From Clostridium sp. CAG:221 (lineage in GTDB: Bacteria > Bacillota > Clostridia > Clostridiales > Clostridiaceae), in contig FR883393.1 in the NCBI GenBank assembly GCA_000435835.1, positions 1 to 35,488 on the forward strand: a stretch of 35,488 nt of DNA, given 5' to 3'. The number at the start of each line of letters is the position of its first letter. Positions within the stretch are counted from its first letter, which is position 1. A model generated the notes under the pieces. It did not search any database and had not been told where the DNA came from. It saw only the letters and a program-made list of their open reading frames with translations. A program made the position numbers and the translations under genes. Shown one piece after another: positions 23,403-31,659 of the stretch.

Positions 23403-23969
23403 ATGGAAGAAAAAAAGATTACAGAAAGTAATTATTTTAGTCTTGTCAATAAGACTGTACTAATTTTTATAGCAATTATTACAGCGTTTTTAATTACTGG
23501 TATTGGATTAGAAGTAAAAGCAGGAATTAGAAGCTTAAGTTTCTTAATAATAATGTTTGGAATAAGTGTAATAGGATTTTCTATAGCATTAAGTATTTAT
23601 TATAAAGATCAGAATTCTAAGACTGTTGGGTGGGTTTTAAGTATAACGTCAGAAATTATTTATTTTATAACTCTTTTATCATCAGAAGTAAAGACCACAT
23701 TTATCTTTGCTTTTCCACTGGCAGTGTTACTGACTCTATATAGAAATAGGAAACTTATAGCATTTCAATCAATTACCATGCTTTTAATAATATTAATATA
23801 TGTGTTGAAACAAAGTAGAATAGAACTTTCTAGTGATTTAATGGTTATGCTTGGTGGAAGCTTGTTGTTTATTCCATGTGTAATTTATGCAAGTAAATTT
23901 TTAAGAATGCTTACAAATCAAGTTATAGCTACTGTATATGAAGTTGAAGAACATTTGTATAAAAATTAG
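23403..23969 (+). CDS. Six-TM protein resembling a chemoreceptor sensor without signalling domain
   Basis: A 188-aa integral membrane protein with six hydrophobic helices (about 18-36, 45-66, 75-93, 98-112, 119-135, 145-163). The opening (YFSLVNKTVLIFI, then GLEVKAGIRS) and the helix pattern resemble the membrane module of six-TM clostridial methyl-accepting chemotaxis proteins, in which a cytoplasmic coiled coil should follow. Here the protein ends shortly after the last helix (TVYEVEEHLYKN), with no downstream MCP-like sequence in any frame before pepV. It may be a truncated remnant or a stand-alone sensor. AGGAGGA precedes the ATG. Confidence 0.6.
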   Translation: MEEKKITESNYFSLVNKTVLIFIAIITAFLITGIGLEVKAGIRSLSFLIIMFGISVIGFSIALSIYYKDQNSKTVGWVLSITSEIIYFITLLSSEVKTTFIFAFPLAVLLTLYRNRKLIAFQSITMLLIILIYVLKQSRIELSSDLMVMLGGSLLFIPCVIYASKFLRMLTNQVIATVYEVEEHLYKN

Positions 23970-24050
23970 TTTAAATAATGGTTTATTATAGAAATAAGTA
24001 TAATAAAGTATTAAAATAGTAATATATTTTTTAGAGGGAGATGACATACG

Positions 24051-25454
24051 GTGTATAAAGATAGAATTGAAGAATATTTCAATATCCATAAGGATGAAAT
24101 GATTAATGATATATTTAAGCTTATAAGAATAAAAAGTGATAAAGGTGAAGCTAAAGAAGGAATGCCTTTTGGTGAGGGACCTGCCAAGGCTTTGGAAGAA
24201 GCATTAAGTATTGCAGCTTCTATGGGATTTACCACTAAAAATTACGAAAATTACGTAGGAACAGTAGATTTTAATGAAAAAGAAAAGGCACTAGATATTT
24301 TGGCTCATTTAGATGTAGTACCAGTAAGTGATGAATGGACAGTAACAAAACCATTTGAACCTATAATAAAAGATGGAAAGCTTTATGGTAGAGGAGCTTC
24401 TGATGATAAGGGACCAGCGGTAACAGCTTTATATGCCATGAAGGCAGTAAAAGATTTAAATATTCCATTAAATAAGAATGTGAGGATTATTCTTGGAACT
24501 GATGAAGAGTGTGGAAGTTCAGATATAAAGTACTATTATAATAGAGAAGAAGAAGCACCTATGACTTTTTCGCCAGATGCAGATTTTCCTCTTATAAATG
24601 TTGAAAAGGGAAGTTTTAAGCCAGAATTTAGAGCAGAATTTGAAGAAGATAAAAAGCTTCCAAGGATAGTTTCTGTAAATTCAGGGGTAAAGGTGAATGT
24701 TATTCCAGACAGAGCTTCTGCAGTGATAGAAGGTATAAGTTACAATGAGCTTTTAGGCTATTGTGAAAGAAAATTTTTACCTTTAGGTATAACATATAAA
24801 ATTACAGAAGAAGATAATAAATGTGTAATTAATATAAGAGGTACAGGAGCACATGCAGCTTATCCTGAAAGTGGTAATAATGCACTTACTGCTATGCTTG
24901 AATTATTATGTGAAATGCCTTTTGCAGAAAGTGAAGGATTTAAAAGGTTATGTGCTGTAAATAAATTATTCCCACATGGAGACTATAAAGGAAAAGCTAT
25001 AGGAGTGAATATCAGTGATGAAGTATCAGGAGAACTTACTTTATCATTTACTATCTTTGAATATAATATGACTTCCTTAAAAGGAACTTTTGATTGTAGA
25101 GCACCACTTTGTGCTACTAACGAAAATTTAAGAGATGTTGTGGCAAAGAATTTAAAGGATAATGGTATCATTTTAGAACCATGTGAAGTTTTACCAGGAC
25201 ATCATGTTGATGAAAATTCAGAATTTGTTCAAACACTTTTAAGTTGTTATGAAAAATATAGCGGTCAAAAGGGAGAGTGTCTTGCCATTGGAGGAGGCAC
25301 ATATGTCCATAACTTAAAAAATGGTGTGGCATTTGGATGTACAATGCCAGGAACTGATAATAATATGCATGGTGATGATGAATTTGCCGTAGTAGATGAA
25401 TTAATTTTAAGTGCCAAGATATTTACTGAAGCAATAATTCAACTTTGCAGCTAG
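24051..25454 (+). CDS. pepV: M20 family dipeptidase PepV (Sapep)
   Basis: Cytosolic zinc dipeptidase of the M20 family that splits dipeptides after import; 467 aa, the usual PepV length. Catalytic-site motifs are AHLDVVP (H86, D88), GRGASDDKGP (bridging Asp at 119), GTDEECGSSD (E152/E153), the ligand region SPDADFP (about 174-180) and the C-terminal metal-site segment NNMHGDDEF. The start is GTG at 24051 with GGGAG upstream at 10-nt spacing; an ATG at 24041 is out of frame. It lies 24 bp before pepT with no terminator between them, so a peptide-degradation operon is likely. Confidence 0.93.
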   Translation: MYKDRIEEYFNIHKDEMINDIFKLIRIKSDKGEAKEGMPFGEGPAKALEEALSIAASMGFTTKNYENYVGTVDFNEKEKALDILAHLDVVPVSDEWTVTKPFEPIIKDGKLYGRGASDDKGPAVTALYAMKAVKDLNIPLNKNVRIILGTDEECGSSDIKYYYNREEEAPMTFSPDADFPLINVEKGSFKPEFRAEFEEDKKLPRIVSVNSGVKVNVIPDRASAVIEGISYNELLGYCERKFLPLGITYKITEEDNKCVINIRGTGAHAAYPESGNNALTAMLELLCEMPFAESEGFKRLCAVNKLFPHGDYKGKAIGVNISDEVSGELTLSFTIFEYNMTSLKGTFDCRAPLCATNENLRDVVAKNLKDNGIILEPCEVLPGHHVDENSEFVQTLLSCYEKYSGQKGECLAIGGGTYVHNLKNGVAFGCTMPGTDNNMHGDDEFAVVDELILSAKIFTEAIIQLCS

Positions 25455-25478
25455 AATATAGTTAAGGAGAGATTGATT

Positions 25479-26693
25479 ATGAAAGCATATGAAAGATTGT
25501 TAAAATACGTTAAGGTTTATACTATGTCTGATCCAAAATCTGAAACTGTGCCATCAACAATGAGACAATTTGATTTAGCACATATGTTGGTGGAAGAAAT
25601 GAAAGAATTAGGATTAAAAGACGTAAGAGTTGATGATAAGTGCTATGTATATGGATATATTCCAGCAACTGAAGGATATGAAGATAGAAAAGCAATAGGG
25701 CTTATAGCACACCTTGATACTGCACCAGCGGCTCCAGGAGAAAATGTAAATCCACAAATAGTAGAAAATTACAATGGCCAAGATATTACTTTATTAAATG
25801 GCACTGTTATATCAGTTAACAAATTTCCACATTTAAAGGAATTAAAAGGAAGAACACTTATAACAACAGATGGAAATACTCTTTTAGGAGCTGATGATAA
25901 GGCTGGTATAGCAGAAATACTTACAGCTTGTGAAAGAATAATTAATGAAAATATACCTCATGGAAAGATATGTGTAGGCTTTACGCCAGATGAGGAAATT
26001 GGTAGAGGGGCTGCTCATTTTGATGTAAAGAACTTTGGAGCAGATTTTGCTTATACAATAGATGGAGGTATAGAAGGTGAGATTTCTTATGAAAACTTTA
26101 ATGCCTCTGCAGCGGAAATAGAAATCCATGGTGTATCTGTGCATCCTGGAAGTGCAAAAAATACCATGATTAATGCAGTAAACGTAGGTATAGAGTTAAA
26201 TGGAATGCTTCCATCATGTGAAAAACCTGAACATACTGAAGGTTATGAAGGATTCTATTATTTGGAGAGTTTTAATGGTAATACTGATTATGCTAAAATG
26301 AGCTATATTTTAAGAGATCATGATAATAGCAAGCTAGAAGCCAAAAAAGCAACATTATTATTAGCTGAAAAGTTAATCAATGAAAAATATGGAGAAGGTA
26401 CAGTAAAAATTACTATATCAGATCAATATAAGAATATGGCAGAACATGTTAAGCCATGTATGCATTTAATAGATAATGCTATAGCTGCCATGAAGGCTTT
26501 AAATGTAACGCCAATAATTGAGCCAATAAGAGGTGGTACTGATGGAGCTACATTAAGCTATATGGGATTACCTTGTCCTAACTTAGGTACAGGTGGATTT
26601 GCTTATCATGGTGAGTATGAACATATAACTGTTGAAGGCATGGATATATGTACAGATATAATAGTAGAAATCTTAAAAAATTATGCTAAATAG
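25479..26693 (+). CDS. pepT: Tripeptidase T
   Basis: Cytosolic M20-family aminotripeptidase that removes the N-terminal residue of tripeptides; 404 aa, close to the family standard. Ligand motifs are IAHLDTAP (H78, D80), LLGADDKAG (D140), FTPDEEIGRG (E172/E173), YTIDGG (D195) and the C-terminal FAYHGEYE; the substrate-site motif RGGTDGA is also present. The ATG at 25479 is 8 nt downstream of AAGGAGA; a TTG six bases earlier is too close to it. It forms a unit with pepV. A strong hairpin terminator follows. Confidence 0.95.
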   Translation: MKAYERLLKYVKVYTMSDPKSETVPSTMRQFDLAHMLVEEMKELGLKDVRVDDKCYVYGYIPATEGYEDRKAIGLIAHLDTAPAAPGENVNPQIVENYNGQDITLLNGTVISVNKFPHLKELKGRTLITTDGNTLLGADDKAGIAEILTACERIINENIPHGKICVGFTPDEEIGRGAAHFDVKNFGADFAYTIDGGIEGEISYENFNASAAEIEIHGVSVHPGSAKNTMINAVNVGIELNGMLPSCEKPEHTEGYEGFYYLESFNGNTDYAKMSYILRDHDNSKLEAKKATLLLAEKLINEKYGEGTVKITISDQYKNMAEHVKPCMHLIDNAIAAMKALNVTPIIEPIRGGTDGATLSYMGLPCPNLGTGGFAYHGEYEHITVEGMDICTDIIVEILKNYAK

Positions 26694-26713
26694 TTATGAA
26701 TTAAGCCAAATTT

Positions 26714-26764
26714 AAATGGCTGCAGTAGAGGAAATATTGCAGCCATTTTCAGGAGGCTTTTTTT
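26714..26764 (+). terminator. Terminator of pepV-pepT
   Basis: AAATGGCTGCA (26714-26724) pairs with TGCAGCCATTT (26738-26748), followed by TT. A second small stem AGCC/GGCT (26741-26744, 26755-26758) leads into T7, so either arrangement can terminate. Confidence 0.85.
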
Positions 26765-26796
26765 ATAAGAAATCTAAAGATAAAGCAGGTGGGAGA

Positions 26797-28146
26797 ATGA
26801 AGGTGGATTTTGCAAAATTAAAAGGAAAAGTCATTACCAAAGATGATTTTGCTTATGAAGAAGAAAGGCAAGGCTGGAATAGAGGAGTAGAAAAATATCC
26901 GCTAGCAATAGTTTTTTGTAAAAATGAGGATGAAATAATAGAGGCTATGGCCTTTGCAGCAAGAGAAAAATTACCTTTTAGGATAAGAAGCGGAAGACAT
27001 CATTATGAGGGATTTTCCAATGGTAATGATATCTTAGTAATAGATATAAGCTTAATGAATAAAATATACATAAATGAAGAAGAAAGAACAGTTACCATAG
27101 AAGGTGGAGTAAGAAATAGAGAACTTTATGAAGCTGTTTGTGGTGCCGGCTATCCATTTCCAGGAGGAGGATGTCCAACAGTCGGGGTAGTTGGTTTTAC
27201 CTTAGGTGGAGGTTGGGGATATTCTAGTAGGCTTTTAGGATTAGGGATTGATAGCCTTTTACAAGTGGAGCTCATTAATTATAAAGGAGAAAAAATATTA
27301 GCTGATAAAAAGGTTAATAGTGATTTGTTCTGGGCACTTAGAGGATGTGGTGGAGGAAATTTTGGTATTGTTACTGCTATGAAATTTAAACTTCCTCATA
27401 AAATTAATAAGGCTACCTTGATAAATATAGATTATCCTAATTTAACTATTGATGAAAAGGTTCTAATATTTAAGCTTTGGCAAAAGGAATTTAAGAGCTT
27501 AGATATAAGGCTTAATTTAAAAACTGCCATATATAATTCCATGCATAAAGGTACTGGGATAAAAATTACAGGGCTGTTTTATGGTAATGAAAAAGAGACT
27601 ATGGAAGCTTTAAAACCATTTAAAGATATAGGAATAAATAGTGATTTTAATCTGGAATATACTACTGTTCTTGAAGCCAATAGAAAAATTCAAGATAGTC
27701 ATCCAGAGTATGAAAAATATAAGTCATCTGGAAGATTTGTATATGATGATTATAGTGAAGAGGAAATAATTAAGATGGTGGATGTTATTTCAGATATACC
27801 TAAGTCAGCTGAATATGCAGCAGTGTCTTTTTATGGGCTAGGAGGAGTAATAAAAGAAATACCTAAAGAGAATACTAGTTTTTACTATAGAGATGCTGAA
27901 GCAATAATGGGCTTCCAAGTGTTGTGGGAAGAGCAAAAGTATGCTCCAGAAAATAAAAAATGGATGTTGGAAAAGTTTAGGCTATTAAAGACAATGACTA
28001 AAGGTTCATTTATTAATTTCCCTTTAAAGGAATTAGATAGTTATGAAGATGAATATTATGGTCCGTTTAAAGAAAAATTAAGAAAAATCAAAGAGAAATA
28101 TGATCCATATAACTTTTTTGATTTTGAACAGTCCATAAGGTTATAA
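26797..28146 (+). CDS. FAD-dependent oxidoreductase, berberine-bridge (BBE) type
   Basis: A 449-aa flavoprotein of the PCMH/vanillyl-alcohol oxidase fold with a C-terminal BBE segment (EKYDPYNFFDFEQSI). Both attachment residues of bicovalent FAD appear present: the histidine in RSGRHHYEGFS (H68 aligned to His104 of plant BBE) and the cysteine in GGCPTVG (C126). GGGWGYSSRLLGLGID and RGCGGGNFGIVT complete the FAD-binding domain. Such enzymes oxidise sugars, alcohols or alkaloids, usually with oxygen, so the acceptor in an anaerobe is unclear. The start was put at 26797 behind AGGTGG (close spacing); the upstream in-frame ATG at 26716 lies inside the pepT terminator hairpin. Confidence 0.85.
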   Translation: MKVDFAKLKGKVITKDDFAYEEERQGWNRGVEKYPLAIVFCKNEDEIIEAMAFAAREKLPFRIRSGRHHYEGFSNGNDILVIDISLMNKIYINEEERTVTIEGGVRNRELYEAVCGAGYPFPGGGCPTVGVVGFTLGGGWGYSSRLLGLGIDSLLQVELINYKGEKILADKKVNSDLFWALRGCGGGNFGIVTAMKFKLPHKINKATLINIDYPNLTIDEKVLIFKLWQKEFKSLDIRLNLKTAIYNSMHKGTGIKITGLFYGNEKETMEALKPFKDIGINSDFNLEYTTVLEANRKIQDSHPEYEKYKSSGRFVYDDYSEEEIIKMVDVISDIPKSAEYAAVSFYGLGGVIKEIPKENTSFYYRDAEAIMGFQVLWEEQKYAPENKKWMLEKFRLLKTMTKGSFINFPLKELDSYEDEYYGPFKEKLRKIKEKYDPYNFFDFEQSIRL

Positions 28147-28155
28147 GAAGAAAAG

Positions 28156-28193
28156 GGGATAAAAGTTCTTAATGAATTTTATCCCTGGTTTTT
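28156..28193 (+). terminator. Terminator of the BBE-type gene
   Basis: GGGATAAAA (28156-28164) pairs with TTTTATCCC (28177-28185), followed by TGGTTTTT. Confidence 0.75.
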
Positions 28194-28202
28194 ATGAAAA
28201 AA

Positions 28203-28358
28203 TTATTTGACAATGCATTCTTTATGACCACATGTGTCACATTTGTAATAATTTTTACCATATTGCTTATTATCATATGCATAATTGAAATCCTTCATTG
28301 TATCGCCACAAATTGGACAAATCAATAAAGCATTAGAGCTTTTTTTTTCAGTTTTCAT
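28203..28358 (-). CDS. Small zinc-ribbon protein (51 aa)
   Basis: An ORF of 51 codons on the minus strand in an otherwise empty gap. It reads MKTEKKSSNALLICPICGDT near the start and YYKCDTCGHKEC near the end, giving two knuckles (C14/C17 and C40/C43) separated by 22 residues, a compact zinc ribbon, plus H45 and C48. GAGGT lies about 9 nt before the ATG. The balanced knuckle spacing and ribosome binding site make chance unlikely. Function is unknown. It could be a nucleic-acid- or protein-binding adaptor. Confidence 0.72.
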   Translation of the reverse strand: MKTEKKSSNALLICPICGDTMKDFNYAYDNKQYGKNYYKCDTCGHKECIVK

Positions 28359-28521
28359 CTTTAATTACCTCTTTTTATTTTTTATGTATAATATTTTAGT
28401 TGAAATGAACAGTAAAATAAATAAAAAAATTAGGTAATAAATGATATTTATAAAAATATAGATAGTTTTTACAAAAAGTAATACAATATTTTTAAAAGCA
28501 AAAAAGAAAGGGGTCAAAAAT

Positions 28522-29391
28522 ATGATTTTTGAAACAAATATAAGTGATTACTATAAAGTTGTACAGTCTAGTGATGAATGTTGCTATAAATACATATTAG
28601 GCAAGTTACAGGAAGCCAAAGAAATTTACATAATGGCTTTTGGCAAGAGTCAGAGAAATATTCAGCTTATGGATTCATTAAAGTCTTTAAAGGGGAAAAT
28701 AACAGTAATATCTGATATTGATACTATAAAAGGTGAAAATATAAAAAGAATCAATAAAATAGATAGTAGTTTTAATTTAGATAAAAATAGTAAGATAATA
28801 ATGACAGAAAAGGCTGCATTTATAGGAGCTGAAGAAGGAAGTTTTAGTACTGGTTTCTTAACTATAGATAGTGATGTAGTAGATGAATTAAGAGATAATT
28901 TATTTACAGAAAAAGAGGATGTATATAAAGGTTATGAGTTTACTAAGATAGAAATAATATTTATGAATTATTACTCAAAGATTAATAGAATAATCGAAGA
29001 TATAATAAGTGGTGCGTTTAAAGAAGATGAAAAAGGAAATGGATTTTATAATAGCAATGATGCACATATAAAAAGCGATGATATAAAGTGGATTCATAAG
29101 ACTATTGATGAATTTAATATTACTCTTGCAAACATAAAAGAAGTAGAACTAAAGAAAGCTTTAGAAGATACTTTTGATAAGGAAAATATAAGTGCTTTAA
29201 AAGAGATATGTATATCTGATGGGAATATGATGAAGCTTGCAAATTTATCATTAGATGATATGGAAAAAAGAAGAGAATTTTCTATAAAAGCAGAAAAGGA
29301 AATAACTGAGTTATATGATAAATTATCTATATTTAATGAGGAATTATATGGAGTAGTTGAACAAATGATAGATATAAAGACAAGACAGTAA
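28522..29391 (+). CDS. Unidentified soluble protein, possibly degenerate phospholipase-D-like
   Basis: A 289-aa protein without signal peptide or membrane segment; no family recognised with certainty. The N-terminal half has alternating strands and helices (EAKEIYIMAFGKSQRNIQLM, then GKITVISDID). Its SKIIMTEKAAFIGAEEGSFS segment (about 89-108) resembles the layout around the K...G..N/S part of a PLD-type HKD motif, but the histidine is missing. The C-terminal half (about 140-289) is helical and charged, coiled-coil-like. AAAGGGG precedes the ATG. A binding or sensor protein derived from a PLD-like fold is one reading, with low confidence. Confidence 0.45.
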   Translation: MIFETNISDYYKVVQSSDECCYKYILGKLQEAKEIYIMAFGKSQRNIQLMDSLKSLKGKITVISDIDTIKGENIKRINKIDSSFNLDKNSKIIMTEKAAFIGAEEGSFSTGFLTIDSDVVDELRDNLFTEKEDVYKGYEFTKIEIIFMNYYSKINRIIEDIISGAFKEDEKGNGFYNSNDAHIKSDDIKWIHKTIDEFNITLANIKEVELKKALEDTFDKENISALKEICISDGNMMKLANLSLDDMEKRREFSIKAEKEITELYDKLSIFNEELYGVVEQMIDIKTRQ

Positions 29392-29413
29392 TTAAAATTA
29401 AAAATTAAAAATT
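29390..29413. repeat. AATTAAAAATTAAAAATT-type low-complexity repeat
   Basis: Immediately after the 28522 gene, ATTAAAATT units repeat in tandem, similar to the block near 6380-6410. Confidence 0.5.
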
Positions 29414-29417
29414 CCAT

Positions 29418-29512
29418 ATATGCAATAACATAAGAGAATTTCAAAGAATGGTAAATATACCATAAAGGTTATATTTGCTAAAACCAGGTTTCTTTCTTAT
29501 GTTATTGCATAT
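29418..29512. repeat. Structured inverted-repeat element (about 95 nt)
   Basis: An exact 18-bp inverted repeat (29418-29435 with 29495-29512; arm core ATATGCAATAACATAAGA) encloses a 59-nt segment. The segment holds smaller stems: ATGGTA-aata-TACCAT (29448-29463) and GGTT ... AACC / AAACC-a-GGTTT (about 29467-29491). It lies between convergent genes. It could be a bidirectional terminator, a small structured RNA or a miniature repeat element. T tails are weak. Confidence 0.65.
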
Positions 29513-29550
29513 TTAAATAAATAATCTCATTCAGTTTTCACTATGTTTAA

Positions 29551-30663
29551 TTACTTTTTCCAATGATGAAGGAAGTCAATGAGTTCTTTTACCGTTGGAT
29601 TTTTTTTAGTTTTAGCATAATAAGCATAGGAGGCAGATGCTAAAACTAAACAGAGGTGTACAGGAAGTTTTAGTAACACTCCTAAGCAAAAGCCAGCATA
29701 AAAATTATCATTTGAGTCAGTGGGATATACGGCTTTGTTTATATAAGGACAATAAGAGTGATAATATTCTTTGTTATATACAGCAAGACATTCTTTTTCA
29801 TCATGGATGGTAATATAGTCAAGGTCAAGAAGTGTTGAAATACTTAATGCCAGTTCTTTAAGGTGGAAATAATGAGAAGTATTTAGTTTTAAAATATTAG
29901 CTAGTTCATAAGCAACTTTTTTTTCTAATCCTAGGATGATTTTATATTTTGTTGAAAATTCTTTTAATAATTTAATGGCTTCAGTAAGATTATTTTTAGA
30001 GCAATTATTTATTTCACCTAAATTGAAAAAAGCAATTCTTTCCTTAGAACTGATATATGGTATAATTTCATGAATAATACCTTGGAAGATATTATTCATT
30101 TCAGGAATCATAGACCAGTTTGTTAATCCAATTATAGAGGAAGACTCAAAAAGTAAAATTAACTTGTTTATATCAATCTTTTCTTTAAGTAATTTCCAAT
30201 TTATTTTTCGTAATGATTCATTCTTAGTGATATATAGCTTTTCATTTGAAAAGTTAATAATTTCTTGCACAGCAGGTTCACCTAAGGAAAAAATCTCACA
30301 ATGATTTGATAATTCTTTAAAAGCTGGATGAATATTAGGAAGACCTAAAGGTCCAATATAAGTTAAATCAAATCCATAACTGGTAAGTGAAGAACTCATA
30401 GCAGGTCCATTACCACCTGGATTAAATTTTATAGGTACAAGTTCCAAGGAAACACCTGAAAGTGCAGATTGCACTGCTAAAATATTAAATTCTTTTAAGC
30501 TATGAATTTTAGTATAATCATTTAAATTATTACCACTTTTTACTGCATTTAAATGCTCAATTATAAACCCATCAAAGCCTATTAAGGCCTTAAAATTAAA
30601 TTTACTGTTTTTTTCAAGAATATATATTAAACTTTTAATTGAAGCAGATAGTTTTCTATCCAT
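29551..30663 (-). CDS. Divergent PfkB/ribokinase-like protein
   Basis: A 370-aa protein with ribokinase-fold landmarks: FNPGGNGPAMSSSLTSYGFD (about 80-99; the substrate-side GGNG) and the C-terminal VYPTDSNDNFYAGFCLGVLL, where the usual DTxGAGDxF anion-hole/base motif has become TDSNDNF. The putative base aspartate remains (about D319), but the GAG glycines are missing. The protein is about 60-70 residues longer than typical sugar kinases. It may phosphorylate a sugar or nucleoside with altered kinetics, or have lost catalysis. GGGAGAA precedes the ATG. It stands alone, diverging from the metallophosphoesterase gene. Confidence 0.7.
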   Translation of the reverse strand: MDRKLSASIKSLIYILEKNSKFNFKALIGFDGFIIEHLNAVKSGNNLNDYTKIHSLKEFNILAVQSALSGVSLELVPIKFNPGGNGPAMSSSLTSYGFDLTYIGPLGLPNIHPAFKELSNHCEIFSLGEPAVQEIINFSNEKLYITKNESLRKINWKLLKEKIDINKLILLFESSSIIGLTNWSMIPEMNNIFQGIIHEIIPYISSKERIAFFNLGEINNCSKNNLTEAIKLLKEFSTKYKIILGLEKKVAYELANILKLNTSHYFHLKELALSISTLLDLDYITIHDEKECLAVYNKEYYHSYCPYINKAVYPTDSNDNFYAGFCLGVLLKLPVHLCLVLASASYAYYAKTKKNPTVKELIDFLHHWKK

Positions 30664-30843
30664 TAATGTTCTCCCTAAACAAATATTTTTACATAATAAA
30701 TATATTAATAATAATTCTGATTATGAGTGTATAATAAATATACTATATTTATTATTGTATTAGCACTGATAAAATAGCTACATTAATATATGCTATAATT
30801 AAATAGAATAAATAAATAAAATATTTTTGGGGAGGAAGATAAA

Positions 30844-31581
30844 GTGAGCAAAATAGCAATAATATCTGATATTCATGGAAATATGCCAGCTCTAGAAGCT
30901 GTATTTGATGATATAAGGAAAAATGATATAGATAAGATAATATGCTTAGGGGATTTAGTTGGTAAAGGTCCAAGTTGTAAAAGAGTTATAGATTTTTGTA
31001 GATATAAATGTGATGTTGTAGTGGCAGGAAACTGGGATAAATTTCTTTCTCATAAGATGGAGGAAAGAAATAGATGGTATTTAGATAGAATAGGTGAGGA
31101 GAGATTACAATACTTAAGGGAATTACCAGAATCTGTAGGGTTTTATTTAAGTGGAAGATTCATTAGGTTATTTCATGCACATAGTGAAGATGTATATTTA
31201 AGAATGTATCCTAATCTTGAAATTGAGGAAAAGCTAAAGATGTTTAATATTCCTAAAATTAGCAGGCTAGATAATGAAGAAAGAAAATCGGATATTTTTG
31301 GATATGGAGATATTCATGGAGCATTTATTGACTATCTTGAAGATGGAAAGATATTGTTTAATGTAGGTAGTGTAGGATGTCCTTATGATAATATACCAAT
31401 GGCTTCTTATGTAATACTTGAGGGGCAATATGGAATGAAGGAACAGTCATCTTTTGGAATAAATTTCAGAAGAGTAAAATATGATAATGAGAAGGTAATA
31501 GCAGAAGCAAGAGAAAAGCAGATACCAGATTTAAATATTTTTATAAAGGAAATTAGAAGCGGAAAATTTTTAAGATTGTAA
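30844..31581 (+). CDS. Calcineurin-like metallophosphoesterase
   Basis: A 245-aa soluble phosphoesterase with the metal-site series SDIHGN (D9, H11), LGDLVGKGP (D37), AGNWDK (N63), LFHAHSED (H111/H113) and GYGDIHGAF (H158). The last motif deviates from the usual GHTH: the first histidine position reads D. GNWD replaces the more common GNHD/GNCD. The protein is full-length and likely active as a phosphodiesterase or phosphatase of YfcE-like type; the substrate is unknown. The start is GTG at 30844 with a strong GGGGAGGAAG upstream. Confidence 0.85.
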   Translation: MSKIAIISDIHGNMPALEAVFDDIRKNDIDKIICLGDLVGKGPSCKRVIDFCRYKCDVVVAGNWDKFLSHKMEERNRWYLDRIGEERLQYLRELPESVGFYLSGRFIRLFHAHSEDVYLRMYPNLEIEEKLKMFNIPKISRLDNEERKSDIFGYGDIHGAFIDYLEDGKILFNVGSVGCPYDNIPMASYVILEGQYGMKEQSSFGINFRRVKYDNEKVIAEAREKQIPDLNIFIKEIRSGKFLRL

Positions 31582-31659
31582 TTATATTTATGATTTATAT
31601 TATTTAACTTTGGTAATAATAATTAGTAAAATAATAATCTTACAAAAGGAGTTAAATTT

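Noticed and set aside
24041..24058. ATG at 24041 as pepV start
   Set aside because: Out of frame, giving a five-codon ORF; the GTG at 24051 is in frame with the full M20 protein.
26716..26796. ATG at 26716 as start of the BBE-type gene
   Set aside because: It lies inside the pepT terminator hairpin, and the added 27 residues do not fit the family; ATG at 26797 has a ribosome binding site.
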